From Bacteroidales bacterium (lineage in GTDB: Bacteria > Bacteroidota > Bacteroidia > Bacteroidales > UBA932): a stretch of 49,466 nucleotides of DNA. Below the pieces are notes generated by a model. It had not been told where the DNA came from. It did not search any database and worked only from the letters and a program-made list of their open reading frames with translations. Each line of letters opens with the position of its first letter. The stretch's first letter is position 1. Shown here one piece after another: positions 1 through 6,509 of the stretch. The translations under genes and the position numbers were made by a program. The DNA lies in assembly GCA_023227835.1 (NCBI GenBank), contig JALOCI010000020.1, positions 1 to 49,466 on the forward strand, given 5' to 3'.

Positions 1-218
1 CTTTCGGTCGTATATTTTATTGTCTTCTCAATGTCAATTAAATAGTTAGCGTAGGCTATCTGGTTGAGAATGTTAACTCTTGTTGTGTCTTTTGATGTGT
101 AAAATCTCAGTTTGGCTTCCAGACTTTCTGTATTTGATGTTTGGCCAGAAACAGAGCCGTTCAAAATTGAAAGAAAAATAAGCAGGATGGTGCTTTTGCG
201 CATATGTCTTAATAGCAT
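1..218 (-). CDS. Exported protein, 5' end only (cut by window edge)
   Basis: An open minus-strand frame starts at an ATG at 218 (or a second ATG at 203) and stays open to the window edge. It encodes about 72 residues. The N-terminus is a signal peptide: a basic start (MRKS), a hydrophobic core (TILLIFLSIL) and a probable cut near SVSGQ. The mature part contains DTTRVNILNQIAYAN, which resembles the segment just before the TPR repeats of Bacteroidetes TPR-type sensor kinases and regulators. That likeness is an inference, because only the first third of one domain is visible. A minus-strand ORF in another frame at 73-264 is a shadow. A near-match to the -7 box (plus-strand CAAGTATA, 235-242) lies just upstream. 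Confidence 0.6.
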   Translation of the reverse strand, partial: MLLRHMRKSTILLIFLSILNGSVSGQTSNTESLEAKLRFYTSKDTTRVNILNQIAYANYLIDIEKTIKYTTE

Positions 219-307
219 CAGGTGAATTTTTGACAAGTATACTATTTTTTTTGTCGTTGTCCACTTTTTGTCCCCCCCTCTTTTTTCTTCATTTTTGAGG
301 CCAGGCA

Positions 308-315
308 TATCTTTG
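308..315 (+). promoter_or_regulatory. -7 promoter box (TATCTTTG) for the 346 gene
   Basis: Exact match to the Bacteroidetes TAnnTTTG element, 30 nt before the ATG at 346. No good -33 TTTG lies at 18-21 nt upstream, so the assignment rests on the -7 box and its position. Confidence 0.5.
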
Positions 316-345
316 CTGCAAGTAAAATTCAAATAAATAATAAAG

Positions 346-900
346 ATGAAAAAACTATCATTAATTCTGGCAATTCTTGTAATTGCAATTTCTAACAATG
401 TGATGGCACAAAACAATCCGGTCCTTTTCGGGAACAACAGTAAACACATTAGAGTTGGTGTTGGTATTAACTCATACGGAATGCCTGTTGAAGCGTCATA
501 TGATCAGGGTTTTAAGCAGAATATTTTTGGAGTAAAGAAGCTGAATCTAGGTCTTGGCGGTTATGTCGGCTACTATGGAAACAAAGAAACTCTCGGTGTT
601 TGGACTGATGGTCAGGAGCATGGATACAAATATTCACATATTATCATTGGGGCCAGAGGGCTTTTCCACTATCCGCTTGTTCCTAAAATTGACACCTATG
701 CAGGATTAATGCTTGGTTATAACATAGCGAGTGCAAGCTATTACGGAAACGGAATTGATCCGGGGAATGCTTCTGTTGGTGGTTTTGCCTGGGGTGGAAT
801 TGTTGGTGCCCGTTACCAGTTTAATAAAACATGGGGTATATATGCAGAGGCAGGATACTCTATATCTTATTTAAGCTTTGGTTTGGTTTACAGTCTGTAG
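346..900 (+). CDS. Outer-membrane beta-barrel protein (porin-like, small)
   Basis: 184 residues with a clear signal peptide (hydrophobic residues 4-16, cut after NVMAQ near 22). The mature part is rich in Gly, Tyr and alternating hydrophobic residues, and ends in an aromatic/hydrophobic strand (YLSFGLVYSL). These are the marks of a small 8-strand outer-membrane barrel, seen for example in LNLGLGGYVGYYG and GGIVGARYQFNKTWGIYAEAGYS. The family is broad (OmpW/OmpX-like or unassigned Bacteroidetes porin-family proteins) and the substrate cannot be inferred. The gene is monocistronic, with its own promoter box and a strong terminator right after it. Expected location is the outer membrane. Confidence 0.7.
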   Translation: MKKLSLILAILVIAISNNVMAQNNPVLFGNNSKHIRVGVGINSYGMPVEASYDQGFKQNIFGVKKLNLGLGGYVGYYGNKETLGVWTDGQEHGYKYSHIIIGARGLFHYPLVPKIDTYAGLMLGYNIASASYYGNGIDPGNASVGGFAWGGIVGARYQFNKTWGIYAEAGYSISYLSFGLVYSL

Positions 901-935
901 TTTAGTTGTCCGGGGTTAAGAATTAACTTAATTTA

Positions 936-1000
936 AAAACTGACTTTTGTCCTTTGTTTTCCTTTGTTAGGTTGGGGAACGGATAAAAGTCGGTTTTTTT
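936..1000 (+). terminator. Rho-independent terminator after the barrel gene
   Basis: A long stem (AAAACTGACTTTTGTCC at 936-952 with GGATAAAAGTCGGTTTT at 981-997) closes a ~28-nt loop and runs into a T-tract at 994-1000. One or two G-T pairs are needed. It sits 36 nt after the stop at 900 and separates this gene from the convergent gene at 1017. Confidence 0.7.
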
Positions 1001-1016
1001 AGTCAAGGTCGGGGAT

Positions 1017-1235
1017 TTATTCACCCGACTTTTCTTTTAGCTCTTTGATGATGGCATCCTTGTCCTTGGAATCCAGCTGATAATACTTTAGACTTGAAAG
1101 TAGATAAATTATCACAAATATATTGCTTATTTCGAGTGTGTTAAAATTTTCAAAATCAACGAATTTGCCAAGTATCCATAAGATTGCAAATATGATGAGT
1201 GAGATGATGGAAATGATTTTCAGAGATTTTTTCAT
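1017..1235 (-). CDS. Small two-helix membrane protein, unknown function
   Basis: 72 residues that I do not recognise as a named family. Two hydrophobic segments are visible: residues 6-26 (IISIISLIIFAILWILGKF) and about 35-49 (LEISNIFVIIYLLSS). They are followed by a charged tail (DSKDKDAIIKELKEKSGE). The predicted topology is a helical hairpin in the inner membrane with a soluble C-terminal helix. The ATG follows 75 nt after the stop of the upstream gene at 1311 on the same strand, so the two may be co-transcribed. The role is unknown. The coding call rests on the clean membrane pattern and the lack of an overlapping alternative. Confidence 0.5.
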   Translation of the reverse strand: MKKSLKIISIISLIIFAILWILGKFVDFENFNTLEISNIFVIIYLLSSLKYYQLDSKDKDAIIKELKEKSGE

Positions 1236-1310
1236 GATGCAGGATTTCGGAGTTTGTATGTCGAATTTATGGATTAATGTTCAGTTTGACAAATAAATAG
1301 CGAAAAAGTA

Positions 1311-2153
1311 TTACATAACAAATCCAGAAAGATATATTGCAATACCTCCTTTACATTTTTTCCAGTCCCCTAATGCTTTGTCCCTTCTTAGCAGCCCATT
1401 TTTACTGACCATTTTTGCATAGATGAAGAATTGATCTTTATTGGTTTCATCTAAAGTCATTAGTGTTAATGCAATTTGCTGGCCTTCATTAAAACTGATG
1501 TTATGTTGGCTTATGTCGATGTTAACCCAACCTTTTTTCTCGGACACGCTGAAGATAATATCCCTGTTGACAATAATGTCCTTTGGCATACCATTTTCAA
1601 CGCTATAGAAAATGGCCCTCATTTTTATGCTGTCGTATTTATTACTGGCGACAAATATGTGAATTCCGTTGATGCTACAACTGTTCTCAATATTAAATAT
1701 TGTTCCTATTTCTCTACCTATAAGGTTATTGTTACTATACTCTTTTTTCGTGAAAAGAGGGACGAAAAGAGTCTTAGTGCCGCCATTTGTTATGCCTATT
1801 TTAATTTCCTTTGATCGTTTTGCTGAGATTGTTGCTTCATTTAGCTGAATTGGATCGGCTATCATATATATGGATAAATCATTTTTCCAATCTTTGGCTA
1901 AAATGGATTTTGGTTTATATCCAAGACACTTAATAGTTACAGTGTCGCTTACTCCTATCCCTTTATCAGATAAAATGAATTTTCCGTACTCATCACTTAC
2001 AATACCTATGTTTTTGTTTTGAACCTTTACAATTGCGTAGGGGATAGGTGTGGTCGAGTTTTGTTCGTAGACAGCTCCTTTATAAGAGTTCTGAGAAATT
2101 GCGATGTCTGAAAAGCCGAGCAGAGTAACGATTATAAGTTTAATCTTTTTCAT
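1311..2153 (-). CDS. Secreted protein with carboxypeptidase-regulatory-like domain
   Basis: 280 residues with an N-terminal signal peptide (MKKIKLIIVTLLGFSDIAISQ). Residues ~24-95 fit the CarboxypepD_reg-like beta-sandwich found at the front of many Bacteroidetes surface proteins: YKGAVYEQNSTTPIPYAIVKV, then IGIVSDEYGKFIL, then DTVTIKCLGYKP. The remaining ~185 residues are beta-rich and carry no motif I can name. In related proteins this domain usually precedes a large TonB-dependent barrel or a DUF5686 barrel, and here no barrel follows. It is therefore either a stand-alone periplasmic/surface protein or a shortened relative. No -7 box is obvious upstream. Confidence 0.65.
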   Translation of the reverse strand: MKKIKLIIVTLLGFSDIAISQNSYKGAVYEQNSTTPIPYAIVKVQNKNIGIVSDEYGKFILSDKGIGVSDTVTIKCLGYKPKSILAKDWKNDLSIYMIADPIQLNEATISAKRSKEIKIGITNGGTKTLFVPLFTKKEYSNNNLIGREIGTIFNIENSCSINGIHIFVASNKYDSIKMRAIFYSVENGMPKDIIVNRDIIFSVSEKKGWVNIDISQHNISFNEGQQIALTLMTLDETNKDQFFIYAKMVSKNGLLRRDKALGDWKKCKGGIAIYLSGFVM

Positions 2154-2278
2154 GGCACAGTAGTGTTGATTTTAAGTAGCAGCTCATAATACTGATAAAC
2201 AACAATGATGCCGTAAAGGTCTGTATGATAGATAGTATATGAACCCAAATGCCCAAAGAACGAAACTAGTATTACTTT

Positions 2279-2549
2279 TTACTTGATAATTTTTATCAAT
2301 TCCCAAGCTTTAACATGCTTTATCCCATTATTTGATGGCAAAGATATGTCGTCTAGAGATACAACCATTTTTTCGTAATTATCATGGATGGCCTCCAATG
2401 GAGCGTATTCTCGCTGAGCGGTCTGTTCGTCCGATAAAAGATAGGCACTTTGTATATAGATAATTCGGTCGCTCTTTTTCGCTACAAAATCAATCTCTTT
2501 TTCACTGATGGTCCCTACAAATACATCATAACCTGCTCTGCGATTCCCT
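2279..2549 (-). pseudogene. C-terminal fragment of an AAA/DUF4143-type ATPase, truncated by repeats
   Basis: About 88 codons match in pattern the C-terminal end of the Bacteroidetes AAA ATPases that carry a DUF4143 domain: RRAGYDVFVGTISEKEIDFV, DRIIYIQSAYLLSDEQTAQR, EREYAPL-like and YEKMVVSLDDI, ending IKHVKAWELIKIIK with a proper stop. In full-length relatives some 300 residues with the Walker A/B ATPase core precede this. Here the frame runs straight into the 34-bp repeat array, and the only upstream start is a GTG inside a repeat. The ATPase core is absent from the window, so this is a dead remnant. The family assignment is from memory of the sequence pattern. Confidence 0.65.
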
Positions 2550-2800
2550 TGTGGGATCACCTCGTTTCACTCGGCTTTCCCCAGTTGGGATTGCCTCACT
2601 TTGTTCGGTGATCCCCTAGTGGGATTGCCTCGCTGTGTTCGGTGATCCCCTAGTGGGATTGCCTCGCTTTGTTCGGTGATCCCCTAGTGGGATTGCCTCA
2701 CTTTGTTCGGTGATCCCCTAGTGGGATTGCCTCGCTGTGCGAGGCGTCCCCCATGTGTGGGATTAGTTCGCTTTGCTCACTGATCCCCTGGTGGGGATGC
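2543..2800. repeat. Tandem array of a 34-bp hairpin-forming repeat (~7.5 copies)
   Basis: The repeat marker GGGATT/GGGATC begins at 2553, 2587, 2621, 2655, 2689, 2723 and 2759, with a last partial copy at ~2793. The period is exactly 34 bp from 2553 to 2723. The units abut with no spacers. Each unit has GGGAT near its start and ATCCC near its end, giving a 9-bp stem with two wobble pairs. Neighbouring units can also pair across the ATCCC-CTAGT-GGGAT junction. The copy at 2733-2749 holds a perfect 7-bp hairpin (GCCTCGC TGT GCGAGGC). The middle copies differ by only one or two bases, which suggests recent expansion. Confidence 0.9.
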
Positions 2801-2802
2801 TT

Positions 2803-2920
2803 CAAAGAAGAAAAAGCCTTATGCTTCGCATAATTTTTTTATTTACGTCTTCGTGCTAAAGCAAGCTTTGCACTTGCCGTAAACAAAAAACCGAGCTGTT
2901 GCCCGGCTTTTTCTTCTTTG
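2803..2920. repeat. Nested inverted repeats between the repeat array and tRNA-Ser
   Basis: A perfect 16-bp inverted repeat (CAAAGAAGAAAAAGCC at 2803-2818, its complement at 2905-2920) encloses further hairpins. TTATGC-TTC-GCATAA is at 2819-2833 and is followed by seven T. A second hairpin runs from TTTACG (2842-2847) to CGTAAA (2878-2883), with GTGCTAAAGC and GCTTTGCAC inside. The right arm touches the encoded CCA end of the tRNA. The 16-bp stem and the tRNA terminator stem share bases 2905-2907, so the two cannot form together. Confidence 0.75.
2884..2914 (-). terminator. Terminator of the tRNA-Ser transcript
   Basis: Read on the minus strand, AAAAAGCCGGGC-AACA-GCTCGGTTTTTT forms a stem of about ten pairs with one mismatch, ending in a six-T run. 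It starts 5 nt after the encoded CCA of the tRNA. Confidence 0.75.
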
Positions 2921-3008
2921 GCGGTGAGGGGGGGATTCGAACCCCCGGAACCCTTACGAGTTCGGCAGTTTAGCAAACTGCTGGTTTCAGCCACTCACCC
3001 ACCTCACC
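2919..3008 (-). tRNA. tRNA-Ser (anticodon GCU), CCA encoded
   Basis: A 90-nt minus-strand class II tRNA. The acceptor stem GGTGAGG/CCTCACC is perfect, followed by discriminator G and an encoded CCA. The D-stem is GGT/ACC. The anticodon stem GCAGT/ACTGC closes the loop TTGCTAA, giving anticodon GCT, which reads AGC and AGU. A long variable arm (GAAC...GTTC) marks it as serine. The T-arm is GGGGG-TTCGAAT-CCCCC. It has its own promoter (box at 3059-3066) and terminator. The scarred repeat region begins directly at its 3' end, and tRNA 3' ends are common integration sites, but I see no integrase or direct repeat. Confidence 0.95.
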
Positions 3009-3058
3009 TGATCCTTGGGTTCGTTGCTTCTTAACTATCGTTTTCGATGCAAGGACTG

Positions 3059-3088
3059 CAAAGATATGAATTTCTTTTTACGAACAAA
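3059..3088 (-). promoter_or_regulatory. Promoter of tRNA-Ser (-33 TTTG, -7 TATCTTTG)
   Basis: On the minus strand, TTTG (3088-3085) and TATCTTTG (3066-3059) are separated by 18 bp. This is close to the spacing known for Bacteroides primary sigma promoters. The box lies about 50 nt before the mature tRNA 5' end. Confidence 0.65.
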
Positions 3089-3091
3089 AAA

Positions 3092-4057
3092 TTACTTCTG
3101 AGGTTTGGCTATGTTCTCGCGCATTTCTGTATCGGCCTGTATATTGCGGAATTTGTAGTAATCCATTATACCCATGTTGCCGTTACGGAAGGCCTCCGCC
3201 ATAGCTAGCGGAATCTGCGCTTCTGCCTCGATTACTTTAGCGCGTGCCTCCTGAGCCTTCGCCTTCATTTCCTGTTCTAGAGCAACTGCCATTGCACGTT
3301 TTTCCTCAGCTCTTGCCTGGGCGATGTTCTTATCTGCATTTGCCTGATCCATCTGAAGCACTGCTCCGATATTCCTTCCGATATCTATATCGGCTATGTC
3401 TATAGAGAGGATCTCAAATGCTGTTCCTGCGTCAAGTCCTTTATCCAAAACCACTTTGGAAATTGAATCGGGGTTTTCCATAACGGATTTGTGGGACTCT
3501 GCGGATCCGATGCTTGACACAATACCTTCACCTACTCTGGCAAGAACGGTCTCTTCTCCGGCACCGCCGACAAGCTGCTTGATGTTTGCCCTTACTGTAA
3601 CACGGGCTTTGGCGATAAGCTGGATGCCATCTTTTGCAACGGCTGTTACAGGAGGTGTGTTGATCACTTTTGGATTAACGGACATCTGCACGGCTTCAAA
3701 CACATCGCGGCCTGCAAGATCTATTGCTGCTGCCATCTTGAAATTGAGTGAAATATTTGCCTTGTCGGCAGATATTAAGGCGTTTACAACATTAGGAACA
3801 TTGCCTTTAGCAAGGTAGTGGGCTTCAAGTTCGTTTGCATTTAGCTCCAAACCTGCTTTCGTGCCCGTTACCATTGCCATAACTATGGTTCCGGGAGGTA
3901 CTTTTCTCCATCTCATCAAAACAAGTTGTAAAAGTGAGATCCTGACACCTGAAATCAAAGCCTGAAACCAAAGTGTTACAGGGAAAAACCAAAGCAGTAT
4001 GGTAAGTCCTACTATTGAGAGACCAATCCATACAAGAAACATTGTCATACTTTCCAT
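3092..4057 (-). CDS. floA: Flotillin-like protein FloA
   Basis: 321 residues that match the bacterial FloA (UPF0365) family in length and sequence. One hydrophobic N-terminal segment (residues ~7-45) anchors it in the inner membrane. A PHB/SPFH-like core follows (VPPGTIVMAMVTGTKAGLEL, FKMAAAIDLAGRDVFEAVQM, INTPPVTAVAKDGIQLIAKA), then an Ala/Glu-rich coiled coil (RAEEKRAMAVALEQEMKAKA) and a short tail. Family members scaffold membrane microdomains. It is the last gene of an operon with an NfeD-like protein 3 bp upstream, which is the conserved partnership for flotillins, and a PD40/SPOR protein. The tRNA-Ser promoter starts almost at its stop codon. Confidence 0.93.
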   Translation of the reverse strand: MESMTMFLVWIGLSIVGLTILLWFFPVTLWFQALISGVRISLLQLVLMRWRKVPPGTIVMAMVTGTKAGLELNANELEAHYLAKGNVPNVVNALISADKANISLNFKMAAAIDLAGRDVFEAVQMSVNPKVINTPPVTAVAKDGIQLIAKARVTVRANIKQLVGGAGEETVLARVGEGIVSSIGSAESHKSVMENPDSISKVVLDKGLDAGTAFEILSIDIADIDIGRNIGAVLQMDQANADKNIAQARAEEKRAMAVALEQEMKAKAQEARAKVIEAEAQIPLAMAEAFRNGNMGIMDYYKFRNIQADTEMRENIAKPQK

Positions 4058-4060
4058 ATC

Positions 4061-4528
4061 TTATCTATTAATTTGTTTTACAATAATTTTGGAGTCTTCA
4101 ATCTGCACAATCTCTACCTCTCTACCGTTATCTATCACACCTTGAATAGAGCTAACCTCAAAATCGGAACCATTGAAACGAGCTTTTCCCATAGGGGATA
4201 TTCTACTCAGTGTAACACCTGTGTTACCGATTTTTAGCCCTTTTGTTTCAGGATGCTCTGAAACTTTAGATTTTATACTCTCTTTTAAAGAGATACTTTT
4301 CCATGTCTTTGACCGTAAAATTATCACTGTGGTTGTAAGTGTCAGAATAATTACAGCGCCCAGTACAATTAGTCCGGTAGTCTGTCCGAATTGCGTGAAT
4401 GCAAGGTATATAGAACCCAGAATTGAAGCCAGACCAAGAATGCCGGCTATTCCAAAACCCGGTATTATCAGCAACTCAACAATCAAAAGTATGAGCCCTA
4501 TAAATATAAGTGTTATGATGAGAGACAT
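4061..4528 (-). CDS. NfeD-like membrane protein (short form)
   Basis: 155 residues. Hydrophobic segments cover about residues 2-22, 25-45 and 50-71, and a C-terminal soluble domain (~95-155) fits the NfeD OB-fold: IGNTGVTLSRISPMGKARFN, then VSSIQGVIDNGREVEIVQIE. It lacks the N-terminal ClpP-class serine protease domain of long NfeD proteins, so it is the short type that acts with flotillins at membrane microdomains. The gene lies 3 bp before floA and 10 bp after the PD40/SPOR gene, so one transcript is very likely. Confidence 0.88.
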   Translation of the reverse strand: MSLIITLIFIGLILLIVELLIIPGFGIAGILGLASILGSIYLAFTQFGQTTGLIVLGAVIILTLTTTVIILRSKTWKSISLKESIKSKVSEHPETKGLKIGNTGVTLSRISPMGKARFNGSDFEVSSIQGVIDNGREVEIVQIEDSKIIVKQINR

Positions 4529-4538
4529 ATTCTTTGTG

Positions 4539-6395
4539 TTATTTGTTTTCTATAGCTTCTATGCTTACTCCTTCGGCAGCAAGTTCTCCTAACGCGGATA
4601 CAACAGCCTCTGCTTCGGTTTTGTTGGCAAATGGCCCCACAAAATAAATGTTCTTGCCCTCTGCAGGTTTCATCGCAATGTCTTTGTCTGTACTCTTTCT
4701 TATAATTTCAAGCACGGGTTGCGGAATTCCCTCCGGGTAATTTGTCAATCGGATCTGGTAGGTGTTTGCTGAAGATAATTTATCTTCCATCAATCGTGCG
4801 TTTTTTACACTTATGCTCTCTCCTTCATTGAATGCAGACAGGGTGACGTCTCTCAATCCCATGGATTTAATTTTCTGCAGGGCAGAACTGGCTTCCCGGT
4901 AAGAATAAAACCTTCCTGCTGTATAATTGTATTTACCTGTCTTTGTCTTTCTTTCAAATACAGGAGATATTCCTTTAAAAGCCGAGGAGTCCGCCTTCGT
5001 TTCAACTAAAAAAAGCTGTACGGTATAGAAGAAATCCTCCGGAATCTCCTTCTCTTCAACCAAAGTTAAAGGGCCATCCGTTTTAAATGCATAATCAGTC
5101 ATCACCACAGGTTCCATAACTTCCATGTAAGGAAGTTTTCCGTAAAGTGCCAGTTTCACTATTATCGGCCCTATAACGGATTCCTCTGTGGGCTTGTCGT
5201 CAGCCGGTTCTTCACGAGGAATTATCACACCCCTGCTCAGAAAATCCATCTCTCTTTGTTGTATGGCACGGTTAGAGGCTGTTAGTCTTGACTGTTTCTC
5301 AAGAAGCGCCATCTCGTCCTCGCCGATTTTTTTTGTAAGAAATGCCTTATCCTCCTCATTGCCTGTGGAACTCAAAAGGGCCCTGTTAGAATTAATCTGC
5401 CTTATACTCTCTTCGATTTCGGACTGTAATTTCCTGAACTCCTTTATCATTTTTGTGTATTCGCTCGTCTCAGGATTTGATCTTATGGTGTCGGAAGATT
5501 CGGATCTGTTTTCCTCTTTTTTATAAGTGCCACCTTTTAGAGAAGATATCCACAGGGCTTCATCATTGGAAGTTACCGGGCTTTTTACCGGATTGCTTTC
5601 AAATCCGATCTTGTATATTTTTATGGAATCTTTTGAGTTGCAATCTCTGTTTGATGCAAAAACGGAAAATTCACCACTCTCGGTATCCATAAACAGATAA
5701 TCATCGTCAGGCGAGGAGTAGGGGAATCCGAGGTTCTGAGGCGTATCCCATGTTTTCAGTTTCTCGTCCCAATAGCTGACGTAGAGGTCAAATCCGCCCA
5801 TACCGGATAGGCCGTTTGATGAGAAATATAATTTTTTCCCGTCTCTGCTGACATACGGAAGTATTTCGTCTTCCTGTGAGTTTACTGTTGTCAGGGGCTC
5901 GGGGCTTGACCACCGTGTCTCGTCTATTCTCCGGATGTTAAAAATGTCCCATTTTCCGTTGGCATCCTGCGCTGAAAAAAATATCACATCATTGCCTGGA
6001 TTATTTTTAAGGACGTTGTTTATGGGATACTTCTTCTTATGTTTGTTGAGACCCGGAGGAACGAGTATCCAAGTGCTGTCAGAAATGTCAGGGTAGTATA
6101 GAAAAAAATCCTTCAAAGGAACCACGGCAGATCCAAGCACCGTTGGTCTTGCCCCGTAATCCAGCATACTCATCCCGTTTTCACAATTGGCGATGCTGGA
6201 TATCACGGCTTTATTCACAGAAGCATCCTTGCTGTTTTCAAGGATCTCTTTATATATTGAAATTGCTTCCTGGAACCGGTAGTTTCTTCTTAACTCCTCA
6301 GCAGAAATAAACTTTGATTTTATATCAGGAGTTTGTCCGAATATAAGACCACCAGCAAGTAGGAAAAAGGGAAGCAAGCGGATAGACTTATTCAT
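4539..6395 (-). CDS. Exported TPR-PD40 protein with C-terminal SPOR-like domains
   Basis: 618 residues. Signal peptide (MNKSIRLLPFFLLAGGLIFGQ) without a lipobox. A TPR-like helical pair follows (~30-75, RRNYRFQEAISIYKEILEN), then PD40/WD40-like propeller strands (~135-270: DVIFFSAQDANGKWDIF, KKLYFSSNGLSGMGGFDLY, FSVFASNRD) and a coiled coil (~315-385). The end carries two SPOR-like modules (~450-535 and ~545-615; FFYTVQLFLVE with GRFYSYREASSALQKI, and YQIRLTNYP with YFVGPFANKTEAEAVV). Related TPR-PD40 proteins such as PorE end in an OmpA domain that grips peptidoglycan; here SPOR modules may do this. It heads an operon with nfeD and floA and diverges from secDF. Confidence 0.75.
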   Translation of the reverse strand: MNKSIRLLPFFLLAGGLIFGQTPDIKSKFISAEELRRNYRFQEAISIYKEILENSKDASVNKAVISSIANCENGMSMLDYGARPTVLGSAVVPLKDFFLYYPDISDSTWILVPPGLNKHKKKYPINNVLKNNPGNDVIFFSAQDANGKWDIFNIRRIDETRWSSPEPLTTVNSQEDEILPYVSRDGKKLYFSSNGLSGMGGFDLYVSYWDEKLKTWDTPQNLGFPYSSPDDDYLFMDTESGEFSVFASNRDCNSKDSIKIYKIGFESNPVKSPVTSNDEALWISSLKGGTYKKEENRSESSDTIRSNPETSEYTKMIKEFRKLQSEIEESIRQINSNRALLSSTGNEEDKAFLTKKIGEDEMALLEKQSRLTASNRAIQQREMDFLSRGVIIPREEPADDKPTEESVIGPIIVKLALYGKLPYMEVMEPVVMTDYAFKTDGPLTLVEEKEIPEDFFYTVQLFLVETKADSSAFKGISPVFERKTKTGKYNYTAGRFYSYREASSALQKIKSMGLRDVTLSAFNEGESISVKNARLMEDKLSSANTYQIRLTNYPEGIPQPVLEIIRKSTDKDIAMKPAEGKNIYFVGPFANKTEAEAVVSALGELAAEGVSIEAIENK

Positions 6396-6419
6396 AGATC
6401 AACATAATATAGTAGCTAA

Positions 6420-6427
6420 CAAAAGTA
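6420..6427 (-). promoter_or_regulatory. -7 box (TACTTTTG) for the PD40/SPOR-nfeD-floA operon
   Basis: Minus-strand exact match to TAnnTTTG, 24 nt upstream of the ATG at 6395. It lies back to back with the secDF box at 6458-6465. Confidence 0.55.
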
Positions 6428-6457
6428 CGAATTTCTTTATATATTGGGAAAAAATAC

Positions 6458-6465
6458 TAAATTTG
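6458..6465 (+). promoter_or_regulatory. -7 box (TAAATTTG) for secDF
   Basis: Exact TAnnTTTG match, 44 nt upstream of the secDF ATG. TTTC at 6432-6435 is a weak -33 candidate at 22-bp spacing. Confidence 0.55.
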
Positions 6466-6509
6466 TGCCCTAATTTCCTTGAATTATATATAATTTAAAT
6501 TAAATATTC

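Noticed and set aside
73..264. 63-codon ORF on the minus strand
   Set aside because: It overlaps a better open frame with a signal peptide that runs off the window edge.
1476..1814. 112-codon plus-strand ORF
   Set aside because: Antisense shadow of the secreted protein gene at 1311-2153.
2543..2800. CRISPR array
   Set aside because: The 34-bp units abut with no variable spacers, and no cas genes are present.
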